From: Deltaproteobacteria bacterium
Lineage (GTDB): Bacteria > Myxococcota_A > JAADFL01
Direction of reading: 5' to 3'
Assembly: GCA_013152945.1 (NCBI GenBank)
Contig: JAADFL010000155.1
Location: forward strand, 1 to 39,437
Length of the DNA: 39,437 bases
Each line of letters starts with the position of its first letter. Position 1 is the stretch's first letter. Below the pieces are notes generated by a model. That model did not search any database and had not been told where the DNA came from. It was given only the letters and a program-made list of their open reading frames with translations. Positions 1-7,102 of the stretch are shown one piece after another. Made by a program: the position numbers and the translations under genes.

Positions 1-748
1 CCTGCTCTTCCTCTTGTGGCGGCTTCAAAATCTTCTTAAACAAATCCGCATCCTTTTCATTGGTTCGGATGATGAAATGCTTTCCGCCGAGCTTCTTCAT
101 AGCCCTCCTGCCAATTTTCACGACTTCCTGCGGACTGATTTCCAGTTCCCTTTCAAGAATCCTTTGGGCTATTTCGGAACCGATTTCCATAGCATCCATT
201 GCAACTTCCGCCCTTAGTGACTCTGCGAGTTTTCCAACCTGCGCCAATGTCGCTGCAGCTCCGGCAAGAAGCTCCCTCATCTCATTTTCCGCCTTTGCCA
301 TTCCTTCTTGCCATCCCCGTTTCTGGGCCTCCACCAGGACCGATGCCGTCAACACAGCGGTTTTTGTCTCTGCAGGTAGGTTGGTTCCATGCGGTTTGTC
401 CGGTTTGGGTTTATCACTCTCTGTCGAAACGGTCCGGCTTTCCCTGTTGCCTGCGTTAAATTTTTCTCCATTCCTGAAATTTTCGGATCCCATCTCACGA
501 GCCTGTATTGCACCGGTTTTGGACTTGCTAGACCGCCGGGTATTGTCTTGGTCTTGGTCTTCTTCTCCACTACCTGCATTTCGCCGATGTAACCGGGCAG
601 AGTCGATTTCCTCGCTATCCGGGAAATCATAAGGCACAGCCTCGTCATCAACATCCGGAAGATGCGCGCCGGCAAAGTACGCGGGATTCACACGGGCTTG
701 CCGGACCTTGTCTTTTTTTATCACATTTGTCCTAGACAAGTTCTCCAT
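1..748 (-). CDS. fliH: Flagellar export apparatus protein FliH (C-terminus cut by window edge)
   Basis: FliH is the cytoplasmic regulator of the FliI export ATPase and acts as the stator of the flagellar type III export machine. The first 249 codons are visible and the frame stays open to base 1. The N-terminal ~110 residues are hydrophilic and low in complexity, rich in Asp, Glu and Lys. From about residue 115 the protein becomes the Ala/Glu-rich helical region expected of FliH (WQEGMAKAENEMRELLAG), followed by a segment near MDAMEIGSEIAQRILERELE that matches the E/V-type peripheral-stalk fold. Identity also rests on position directly after fliG. The ATG at 748 lies inside the restored fliG 3' end (stop at 732), with GGGG just upstream, which suggests translational coupling. 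Because fliG is frameshifted here and stops early at 787, this coupling may be disturbed. Confidence 0.85.
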   Translation of the reverse strand, partial: MENLSRTNVIKKDKVRQARVNPAYFAGAHLPDVDDEAVPYDFPDSEEIDSARLHRRNAGSGEEDQDQDNTRRSSKSKTGAIQAREMGSENFRNGEKFNAGNRESRTVSTESDKPKPDKPHGTNLPAETKTAVLTASVLVEAQKRGWQEGMAKAENEMRELLAGAAATLAQVGKLAESLRAEVAMDAMEIGSEIAQRILERELEISPQEVVKIGRRAMKKLGGKHFIIRTNEKDADLFKKILKPPQEEEQ

Positions 749-869
749 CCCCCTTTCCCGTGCCCAAAACGATTTGTCCAGCCTCCTCAAGGCCCCTGGC
801 AGCCCTCAATATGCCTTGCTGGGCCTCTTGCACATCCGCAAGCCTGGTGGGCCCCATTGCCTGCCTCCA
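732..869 (-). other. fliG: Displaced C-terminal coding segment of fliG with GGCA duplication
   Basis: On the minus strand the bases at 858-865 read GGCA GGCA, where the family sequence LEAMGP needs one copy only (GAGGCAATGGGG). After the duplication, the downstream frame encodes about 41 residues that match FliG C-termini: MGPTRLADVQEAQQ, then a helix ending RGLEEAGQIVLG, and a TAG at 732-734. The segment is intact apart from the duplication, so the event is recent or a sequencing/assembly error. A two-copy tetranucleotide is too short for classical slipped-strand phase variation. Confidence 0.85.
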
Positions 870-1761
870 GATCCTCCTTGAGCATCTCTGCAGCCCTTTT
901 CGACATATTCTTGAAGATTTTTTCTTTCATCTCGTCACTGGCCGTCTTCAAAGCCAGTAACAAGGTATCCGTATCGACTTCCCGCAGCAGTGTCTGAATG
1001 CCCCTGTCATCCACAGAGGTCAGGTCGTCGAAAGTGAACTTGAGTTGTCTGATTTGCTCCGCCAGGTCAGGTTCGTCCTCCTCCAGCCTGTCGAGTATCA
1101 CCTTTTCCTCGATTTTGGGCATCTGGTTTACCACATCAGCAGTCACCTTCAGGCCGCCGACTTCCATTGGTCTCGCCCCATTACCCAAGGCTGTAATCTG
1201 CTGTATCAGGGTGTCCGCCACTTCACCCACCACCTCCATGGAAATCGGCTCCAACAATGCCATTCTCCGTACCACCTCGACTTGTGTATCCTCTTCCAAC
1301 TCCGCCAGAATCCTCGCTGCTTTTTCCGGAGTCGTATGAGCCAGTATCAAGGCAATGGTCTGGGGCTGTTCGGTTCGAATCAAGGTAGCCAGGGTCTTGT
1401 CGTCAATCTCGGATACGACTTCAAAACCGTTACACTCGCGGTCGGATGGCGAAGCTTCGTCCAGACAGCCCAACACATCGGATGCCTTTTCACCAAGGGC
1501 CTTGTCGGCCATCTTCAGAAACGTTGATCTGGCCAAGAGGGCCAGGCCGGAGGTGCCCACAAAATCGAGAAACTCCCCTTGCACCTTTTTGATAACAGAG
1601 GGTTCGACAACGCGTAGGCTTTCAACGCTCTTCGCAAGATCACGAATCTCCCGCGACGACATACGCTTCAAGACCTCGACCGCTTGTTCCTCGCCAAGCG
1701 ACAAAAGGAACAGCGCGGCGCGTTGTGGGCCGGAAAGCTTATGTGTTTCAGTATTCGCCAT
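787..1761 (-). CDS. fliG: Flagellar motor switch protein FliG, C-terminus frameshifted
   Basis: FliG is the switch-complex (C-ring) protein that binds FliF and transmits torque from the stator. The reading frame gives 324 residues. The N and middle domains look normal: LSGPQRAALFLLSLGEEQA at the start, the LIRTEQPQTIALILAH helix of the middle domain near residue 130, and the NMSKRAAEMLKEDLEA helix of the torque domain near 285-300. After residue 300 the sequence loses all FliG character (GNGAHQACGCARG...) and stops at 787. Reading on in another frame recovers a textbook FliG C-terminus (MGPTRLADVQEAQQ...) that ends at 732. The shift coincides with a tandem duplication of four bases at 858-865. 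Without it the protein would be 341 residues. The shift removes the Arg equivalent to E. coli R297 while the upstream charged residues remain. The ATG at 1761 has GGAG 9 bases upstream. Confidence 0.9.
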   Translation of the reverse strand: MANTETHKLSGPQRAALFLLSLGEEQAVEVLKRMSSREIRDLAKSVESLRVVEPSVIKKVQGEFLDFVGTSGLALLARSTFLKMADKALGEKASDVLGCLDEASPSDRECNGFEVVSEIDDKTLATLIRTEQPQTIALILAHTTPEKAARILAELEEDTQVEVVRRMALLEPISMEVVGEVADTLIQQITALGNGARPMEVGGLKVTADVVNQMPKIEEKVILDRLEEDEPDLAEQIRQLKFTFDDLTSVDDRGIQTLLREVDTDTLLLALKTASDEMKEKIFKNMSKRAAEMLKEDLEAGNGAHQACGCARGPARHIEGCQGP

Positions 1762-1779
1762 ATCTCACTACTCCGTTCC

Positions 1780-3411
1780 TTACTCGCTCAACCAGGTTCG
1801 CAACACTTCCGCGGCCTGGTCCGTATTCTGAGTGACATAATTAGACACTTCACCTTTTTGATAGCCGTACATCCCGGCGAGTTCCCGCTCCGGAATCTGT
1901 GCATTACGGCCATTTGCTTCAGCTTTTTCAATGGTATTGCCGGACTGCCCTTCGATGGACGCCTCCAATTCAGCCACGGGTTTTCCCAGGACTTCGATGG
2001 AAGGAAGATGCCTCGCCGCTCTTAAGCCGGGTAGTACCATAACAATGAAAATCACTGCAGCCAGGATCAACAATGCAGCGTATTGAAGTATCTTCCAGAA
2101 CCAGGGAGTCCTGTAAAATGACGGTTCAATCTCCCGGGCGGCAGGCTCCGCCTTGAAAGGGGCAACCATGACGTCTATTTCATCCCCCCGCGCCGCCTCG
2201 AATCCTACCATCCTTTTTACAATTTCCTTGAGCCGATCAACACCGGCTTCTTTCCCGCCCTGTCCGGCAAGCGATTTCTTATCGACCAAAACCGCCACCG
2301 TCAGCCTCTTGATATTCAATGGTGTGGATGTTGTATGTGTAATCGTCTTGTTTATTTCATAGTTCAAAACCGTACGCTCCTTGTTGCCCTTCTCCCTTGA
2401 AACAGCCATAGATGTTTTAACGGATTGAGGCTTTCCATCAGGACCGGGCACATTCCCCCTTGCACCAGCCACACCCCCGACTTGCGGCGTGGTTCCATCA
2501 TGAGACTCCGCGACCCTCTGTTCACTCCGAACTACCGCACTATCCGGATCGTATTTTTCCTGTGTCGCTTCGTTTTTCGACACTTCAATTTCAGCGGATA
2601 CACTAACCTCCACTCCGTGTTCCCCAACCAATTTCGCCAGGGCCTCCCTTACTCTCACTTCAAGTTGCCTTTCATACTTGTTTTTCAAAGCCAATGCCTT
2701 GTCTTCTATTTTTCGGCCCTCGCTACCCAATCCACCCGGTCCTGCAAGGAGCTCCCCCCTCTGGTCGACAATCGAAACCCTTTCCGGCGCAAGTCCCACT
2801 ATACTCGAGGACACGAGATGCACTATTGCATCGACCTGACTACTGGAAAGTCTCCTGCCGGGTTTAAGCGTCACCATCACGGAGGCGGTGGGTTTGATCC
2901 GATCCTTTTCAAAAAGCCTATGTCTGGGCATGGCCAGGTGTACACGGGCGGATTCCACTTCCTGAAGCGATAATATCGTTCTCGCCAATTCCCCCTGCAA
3001 TGCCCTTTGATAGTTTACCTTTTGCACAAAGGGGGTAGTGCTGATACCCTGATTGTCGAACAGTTCGAACCCGGATCCTCCACCCGAGGGAATACCTTGT
3101 GCAGCCAGTGAAATCCTTGTTTCCCCGATTTTTTCTACCGGCACCTCGATTGCGTTGTCGCCTTCGAGACGATACGGCACCTTTTCTTTTTTCAGCCATT
3201 CGAGTATGGACGCAGCATCACTTTTAGATAATCCCTTGTATAAAACGTCATACTCTGCTGTTCCTGCGGCATACACCAACACGAGTATTACCAGTGTTCC
3301 TCCAAGCAAACCGGTGAGAATTACCAGTTTCGTCCGTAAGGGCAGTTTGATGAAAGCTTCCTTTTGTTGTTTCGCGGCCTTCCCAATCGTCTCAAGCAGG
3401 GATTGTTCCAA
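1780..3411 (-). CDS. fliF: Flagellar MS-ring protein FliF
   Basis: FliF builds the MS ring in the inner membrane, the base on which rod, export gate and C ring assemble. The 543-residue length matches the family. A transmembrane helix lies at about residues 28-50 (LVILTGLLGGTLVILVLVYA), followed by the YscJ/FliF ring-building motif region (DVLYKGLSKSDAASILEWL, then GIPSGGGSGFELFD near 105-120). A second transmembrane helix is at about 437-460. The C-terminal tail (YVTQNTDQAAEVLRTWLSE) is the FliG-binding motif and is well conserved, so the FliF side of the FliF-FliG interface is intact. The start is TTG at 3411 with AGAGGAG placed about 7-9 bases upstream. It lies in the flgBC-fliEFGH operon. 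Confidence 0.96.
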   Translation of the reverse strand: MEQSLLETIGKAAKQQKEAFIKLPLRTKLVILTGLLGGTLVILVLVYAAGTAEYDVLYKGLSKSDAASILEWLKKEKVPYRLEGDNAIEVPVEKIGETRISLAAQGIPSGGGSGFELFDNQGISTTPFVQKVNYQRALQGELARTILSLQEVESARVHLAMPRHRLFEKDRIKPTASVMVTLKPGRRLSSSQVDAIVHLVSSSIVGLAPERVSIVDQRGELLAGPGGLGSEGRKIEDKALALKNKYERQLEVRVREALAKLVGEHGVEVSVSAEIEVSKNEATQEKYDPDSAVVRSEQRVAESHDGTTPQVGGVAGARGNVPGPDGKPQSVKTSMAVSREKGNKERTVLNYEINKTITHTTSTPLNIKRLTVAVLVDKKSLAGQGGKEAGVDRLKEIVKRMVGFEAARGDEIDVMVAPFKAEPAAREIEPSFYRTPWFWKILQYAALLILAAVIFIVMVLPGLRAARHLPSIEVLGKPVAELEASIEGQSGNTIEKAEANGRNAQIPERELAGMYGYQKGEVSNYVTQNTDQAAEVLRTWLSE

Positions 3412-3434
3412 TCTACACTCCTCTCAAAAGCTTT

Positions 3435-3731
3435 CTAGATGGGCATGCGCATTATTTCCTGGTAAGCCTCCAGGACCCTGTTCCTTACCCTGGCCATGAA
3501 TCTGAAAGAGATATCTGCCTTTTCAAGAGCAATCATGGTCTCATGTATAGGTGCGTTTTCATCGACCGCCAGTACCGATGTTTTTTTCTCTGCATCGAGT
3601 TGCAGCCTGTTTACATCCTCCACCGCACTCTTGATCTTTTCCAGGAATCCATTCCGGTCGTTTTCGACCAGGGAGAGCGAAGTATTTTTTTCAACAGGAG
3701 GTAACGGCATGTGGTGTGGAAGGACTTTCAT
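3435..3731 (-). CDS. fliE: Flagellar hook-basal body complex protein FliE
   Basis: FliE is the adaptor between the MS ring and the proximal rod and one of the first substrates of the export apparatus. The protein has 98 residues, close to the family length of about 100. The conserved C-terminal half is clear: a helix with IHETMIALEKADISFRFM, then RVRNRVLEAYQEIMRMPI at the very end, the FliE signature. The N-terminal 30 residues are variable. A GGAG lies 9 bases before the ATG at 3731. It is packed between flgC (6-base gap) and fliF. Confidence 0.95.
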   Translation of the reverse strand: MKVLPHHMPLPPVEKNTSLSLVENDRNGFLEKIKSAVEDVNRLQLDAEKKTSVLAVDENAPIHETMIALEKADISFRFMARVRNRVLEAYQEIMRMPI

Positions 3732-3737
3732 CGCGGA

Positions 3738-4163
3738 TCACTCCTTTCCAATCCTAAGCGCATGCAGGGCCATGTTTTTCAGTGCTCCCAATACAGACGT
3801 ATTGGCTTCAAAAGACCGCGATGACGTGAGCATGTCGGCCATTTCCTCAACAACATTGACATTGGGCATGGCCACGTACCCGTTTTGGTCCGCATCCGGA
3901 TGCCCGGGATCATAGACCATCCTTGGTTGCGATTTATCTATTACTATCTCGGCCTTTGACGGCCCGGACAACTCCTGGCTCAAAGTCCGGCTGAAATCGG
4001 TGGCAGGAGCGGACAGAAGCACATCCCGCCTTCTGTACGGCCCGCCCTCCGGTGTTCTGGTTACCCTGGCATTCGCGATATTGCTGGCCACAACGTTCAA
4101 CCTGGTTCTCTCGGCCGATAATCCGGCTCCTGTAATGGACATTATTCCGAATAGATTCATCAT
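3738..4163 (-). CDS. flgC: Proximal rod protein FlgC
   Basis: FlgC is a proximal rod subunit exported by the flagellar type III system. It has 141 residues, the normal length. The N-terminal rod motif (SAERTRLNVVASNIANARV) and the C-terminal helix (NVNVVEEMADMLTSSRSFEANTSVLGALKNM) form the coiled-coil D0 domain shared by axial proteins. YRRRDVLLSA after the N-terminal motif is typical of FlgC. The ATG at 4163 overlaps the flgB stop by four bases (ATGA) and AAGGAGG precedes it. No signal peptide is present, as expected for an export-gate substrate. Confidence 0.96.
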   Translation of the reverse strand: MMNLFGIMSITGAGLSAERTRLNVVASNIANARVTRTPEGGPYRRRDVLLSAPATDFSRTLSQELSGPSKAEIVIDKSQPRMVYDPGHPDADQNGYVAMPNVNVVEEMADMLTSSRSFEANTSVLGALKNMALHALRIGKE

Positions 4164-4561
4164 CTTCCTCCTTCGGTCACTGCAAGCCGCAACAGTCTCA
4201 ATCGACGGCTCGCCGCCTCTGACACGGCACGATATCTCAATGCATTTTCATCTGCTTTCACCAATTCCCGCTCGAGATCCACATTGTTGCCGTCGACACC
4301 GGGCGTCTGCCCGGACTCGACTATATCGGGGCCTGACTGTTCATTGTCGATCATGTGTAGCGGATTGGTCCTGATTGGTTCCAATTCCATCGTGGCCATG
4401 GCCTTTTTCAATTCACTGCCGAAGGTAATGTCTTTGGCCTTGTACCCGGGTGTGTCTGCATTGGAAATATTGGCTGCCAATACAGCCTGCCGTTGAATCA
4501 TTCGATCCAGGCTTTTTACAATCAGGCTGTCGATATTGCCGAACAAAGTTTCCAGGGCCAT
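4160..4561 (-). CDS. flgB: Proximal rod protein FlgB
   Basis: FlgB is a proximal rod subunit and first gene of the operon. From the ATG at 4561 it encodes 133 residues. The axial-protein motif appears as RQAVLAANISNADTPGYKAKD near residues 22-45, and the C-terminal helix ends with YRAVSEAASRRLRLLRLAV. An in-frame ATG 24 bases upstream (4585) is possible but would lie before the transcription start predicted from the sigma-54 promoter at 4588-4603. The 4561 start has a strong GGAGGAAAGAAG immediately before it, so I prefer it. It heads flgBC-fliEFGH. Confidence 0.95.
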   Translation of the reverse strand: MALETLFGNIDSLIVKSLDRMIQRQAVLAANISNADTPGYKAKDITFGSELKKAMATMELEPIRTNPLHMIDNEQSGPDIVESGQTPGVDGNNVDLERELVKADENALRYRAVSEAASRRLRLLRLAVTEGGR

Positions 4562-4587
4562 CTTCTTTCCTCCGACATGTGGCATTC

Positions 4588-4603
4588 AGCAAAGCCCGTA
4601 CCA
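4588..4603 (-). promoter_or_regulatory. Sigma-54 promoter of flgBC-fliEFGH
   Basis: On the minus strand the bases read TGGTACGGGCTTTGCT. The sigma-54 consensus is TGGCACG-N4-TTGCT, so there is one mismatch and the GG-to-GC spacing is exact. The expected transcription start is near 4577, giving a leader of about 16 bases to the flgB ATG at 4561. Sigma-54 control implies an activator of the FlrC/FleR type, which is not encoded in this window. Confidence 0.85.
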
Positions 4604-4811
4604 AAACGGTCAATCCCCTTTTGATCCAAGTCCCTAATTCTGAATCGCGCTCAGGTTACATATACAGGCGTGCATGATGATTGCCGGGAAACCGACAACT
4701 AACCATCATTCTTCGTCATCCCATTGACGAATTTCTTTTCATGCGTGCGTCATGTACGCAATCACGTTTGTTCAAAATTTCTTATCAGCTCTTAACTGCA
4801 TACTTTTCCAA

Positions 4812-4827
4812 TGGCACGATCATTGCT
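4812..4827 (+). promoter_or_regulatory. Sigma-54 promoter of the flhF-flgFGAHI-flgJ operon
   Basis: The sequence TGGCACGATCATTGCT matches the -24/-12 consensus at every conserved base with correct spacing. The expected start of transcription is near 4838, 23 bases before the flhF ATG at 4861. It diverges from the flgB sigma-54 promoter about 210 bases away. The space between could hold shared activator sites, though I could not identify a clear palindrome there. Confidence 0.9.
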
Positions 4828-4860
4828 CCGGACCACGGATGGAGCAACGGAGTAAATGAG

Positions 4861-5973
4861 ATGGTTATCAAGCGCTACCTGGTAAACGACCTATCGGAAG
4901 GTGTTCAGAGAATCAAGCAAGACTTGGGGCCTAAAGCCCTTGTTCTGTCTGCCAGGAAAACCACAAGACCTAACGGCCGCTTCGGCTTGTTGAAACGGCC
5001 CGCCATTGAAGTAACCGCGATGCAACCTGAAAATACCGAACCATCATCGGACCAGAAGCTTTCAAATACTATCCTCCAGAACAAGAAAGCGATAAGATCG
5101 GCCCTGGAGAAGGTCCGATATCTTGAAAACATGGCGTCCGGCCTGTTCGATCTCGCCAAGGCGGCCCAACTGGGAATAAATCCGGAACTCCTGAAATTCA
5201 GGAATCGCCTTGAGAAACAGGACTTGGATCCGAAACTACTGTCTGACTTGCTTGGTCATGTAATTTCAGCGAAGAATTCAAATATTTCATCCTCGCCCGA
5301 GTCCCTGGCCAGATCATTCATAGCCAACCGGTTGGAAAAAAAAGACAGCCTCATTGAAAAAGGCATCATTTTCTTCGTAGGAACCAGGGGCTCCGGTAAA
5401 ACCGGGCTCATTACCAAATTAGCCGCGAAAAGAGTTATCACCGGCATTGGGCCTACCGCCCTCGTTTCTGCAGACATAACGAGCAGGCATGCCGCCCTCC
5501 ACGTCAAGAGGCTCGGCTCATTACTGCAAATCCCCACGTCGGTAGTACTCGAGGCCGGCACCCTGTCCAATGCATTGGAAACCGTTCGAAGGCCCGGCGC
5601 ACTGATACTGGTGGACCTTCCGGGCGCAGATCCAGGTGAAGTAATAGCCACATTGAGCAAATTGTTCTCCCAACAAAGTCCTGACAGCATTCACCTGGTA
5701 CTGGATGCAAGTCAATCCACCAGCGATATGCTAATTGCGACACAGGCTTACCAGGCGGTCAATCCCGATCGCGTGGATTTCACCAAGTTGGATCTTACCT
5801 CGGCCTTCGGTGGTGTTTGGAGCGTTCTCCTATCAACCGGCTTGAATGCAGGCTTCCTCTCGGCCGGCCCGACCATGCCGGAAGATCTCGTTGAAACCAC
5901 ACCGCAAAACCTGGCCGCATTACCCTTCGAATCCGCTGAAGGGGACGATGACAGCCAAAGGGAGACGGCATGA
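4861..5973 (+). CDS. flhF: Flagellar SRP-type GTPase FlhF with degenerate G2 and G3 motifs
   Basis: FlhF is the SRP-family GTPase that sets the position (usually polar) and number of flagella. The start at 4861 follows GGAG and lies downstream of the sigma-54 promoter; the longer frame from 4681 would start before the promoter. The protein has 370 residues. The N-terminal B domain starts MVIKRYLVNDLSEGVQRI with DLGPKALVLSAR, as in FlhF. The G domain has a P-loop GTRGSGKT at 174-181 followed by ITKLAAK, and the G4 motif TKLD at 308-311 with a normal FlhF C-terminal tail (AFGGVWSVLLSTG). Two motifs are degraded: the expected DTYR of G2 reads DITS, and DTAGR of G3 reads DLPGA. GTP binding looks possible while hydrolysis or dimer activation is doubtful. 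It heads an operon and overlaps the next gene by four bases. Confidence 0.9.
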   Translation: MVIKRYLVNDLSEGVQRIKQDLGPKALVLSARKTTRPNGRFGLLKRPAIEVTAMQPENTEPSSDQKLSNTILQNKKAIRSALEKVRYLENMASGLFDLAKAAQLGINPELLKFRNRLEKQDLDPKLLSDLLGHVISAKNSNISSSPESLARSFIANRLEKKDSLIEKGIIFFVGTRGSGKTGLITKLAAKRVITGIGPTALVSADITSRHAALHVKRLGSLLQIPTSVVLEAGTLSNALETVRRPGALILVDLPGADPGEVIATLSKLFSQQSPDSIHLVLDASQSTSDMLIATQAYQAVNPDRVDFTKLDLTSAFGGVWSVLLSTGLNAGFLSAGPTMPEDLVETTPQNLAALPFESAEGDDDSQRETA

Positions 5974-6374
5974 GTATGCTGGAAGTCTTGTTGCTTGTGG
6001 TAATGACTGCCTCCACGTCACTAACCATATTCATGGCATCGAAGCAGGCAAGGCTCAGAAGAAATGGGATGTACCTCAATGATATCGAAGTACGGCTTCA
6101 AGATCTCATCAAGGTGGTGGAACAGCGCCAGGCAACAATGCTCAAAACTATTGCAAAAGCTGAACGTGCAATCGCTCTCCAAAAGGCCATGAAGCTTGGA
6201 GACCAGGAGAACCAGGTCACCAGGTTCAGGGATGCGGAACGCCTGATTACAGGTGGAATACCAATCGGAGAAGTAGCGGAGAGGCTCGCCCTTCCAAGGG
6301 CAGAGCTGGAACTCCTTATGAAGGTGAGGGGACAGGGCAATGGAATATCCAATGACATGGGGGTACGGCACTGA
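5970..6374 (+). CDS. Small membrane-anchored protein, DUF2802-like, between flhF and flgF
   Basis: This 134-residue protein has one N-terminal transmembrane helix at about residues 4-23 (LEVLLLVVMTASTSLTIFMA), then a charged helical stretch (30-85) likely to form a coiled coil. A C-terminal block (DAERLITGGIPIGEVAERLALPRAELELL, quoted in two parts: DAERLITGGIPIGEVAERL and ALPRAELELLMKV) looks like a degenerate helix-turn-helix. This layout fits the DUF2802-type proteins often found beside flhF/fliA genes, which are of unknown function, and is analogous to Bacillus SwrB. It overlaps flhF by ATGA and flgF by TGATG, so it is translated as part of the operon. A role in controlling basal body assembly is inference. 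Confidence 0.7.
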   Translation: MSMLEVLLLVVMTASTSLTIFMASKQARLRRNGMYLNDIEVRLQDLIKVVEQRQATMLKTIAKAERAIALQKAMKLGDQENQVTRFRDAERLITGGIPIGEVAERLALPRAELELLMKVRGQGNGISNDMGVRH

Positions 6375-7072
6375 TGGGTGATGGAATATATGCGGCACTG
6401 GCAGGGGCCAAGGTATGCGCCGACAAGATAGAAAGTATCGCTAACAATCTCGCAAATACGCAGACAAACGGTTTCAAGGCGGAACGAACTTCCTTTTCCG
6501 AGGTCCTGCGCGCCGGCATGGATCAGTCTTATGTCGCAATGAATGGAGCCACGGCTGATTTTTCCACAGGCGCAATGAAACACACCGGCAATCCGCTCGA
6601 CCTGGCGATCAACGGCCATGGTTTCTTCGTGGTTGAGGGCAGATACGGCCGCGGATACACCCGGGCCGGGAACTTTACACTCAACTCTCAGGGCATTCTG
6701 TGCACGCAGGACGGCGATCCCGTCATGGGAACATCAGGCCTGATTTCCATAGGCCGGGGCGAAGTCAAAGTAGGCGGCGACGGTTCCCTGACAGTAAACG
6801 GGAAAAATGCAGGCAGAATCAAGATTGTAATGCCGGTTCGACCCGAGCTACTGGTAAGGCGGGGGAAAAATCTCTTTTCCCTGCCAGCCGGCGCCGAAGT
6901 GATCGAGGCCACCGGCAAGCTCAGCCAGGGATACCTCGAAACAAGCAACGTAAAACCGGTCATGGAGGTCACCAGCCTGATTTCGATGCAAAGAACTTTT
7001 GAGCTCCTTGTCAAAACCATGCGGCAGTTCAAGGAAATGGACTCGCAGTTATCGAGACAACTAAGAACATGA
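6374..7072 (+). CDS. flgF: Rod protein FlgF
   Basis: FlgF is a proximal rod component. The 232 residues contain the axial N-terminal motif (KIESIANNLANTQTNGFKAE), the middle signature TGNPLDLAINGHGFFVVEG near 72-90 with YTRAGNFTLNSQG, and the C-terminal helix (VTSLISMQRTFELLVKTM). It is distinguished from FlgG by its shorter length and order directly before flgG. The ATG overlaps the stop of the upstream gene by one base (TGATG). Confidence 0.92.
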   Translation: MGDGIYAALAGAKVCADKIESIANNLANTQTNGFKAERTSFSEVLRAGMDQSYVAMNGATADFSTGAMKHTGNPLDLAINGHGFFVVEGRYGRGYTRAGNFTLNSQGILCTQDGDPVMGTSGLISIGRGEVKVGGDGSLTVNGKNAGRIKIVMPVRPELLVRRGKNLFSLPAGAEVIEATGKLSQGYLETSNVKPVMEVTSLISMQRTFELLVKTMRQFKEMDSQLSRQLRT

Positions 7073-7102
7073 GACCCTGATAAGGTAAAGGAGGAATTCG
7101 CC

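Noticed and set aside
60-632. 190-codon plus-strand frame at the window start
   Set aside because: Antisense shadow of fliH, which has the right neighbours and helical FliH character.
858-865. Programmed ribosomal frameshift in fliG
   Set aside because: There is no slippery heptamer or downstream pseudoknot at the site, and a clean 4-base duplication explains the shift.
4681-4860. Upstream extension of FlhF by 60 residues
   Set aside because: It would start before the sigma-54 promoter at 4812-4827 and adds no FlhF-like sequence. The ATG at 4861 has an SD and gives the family N-terminus.
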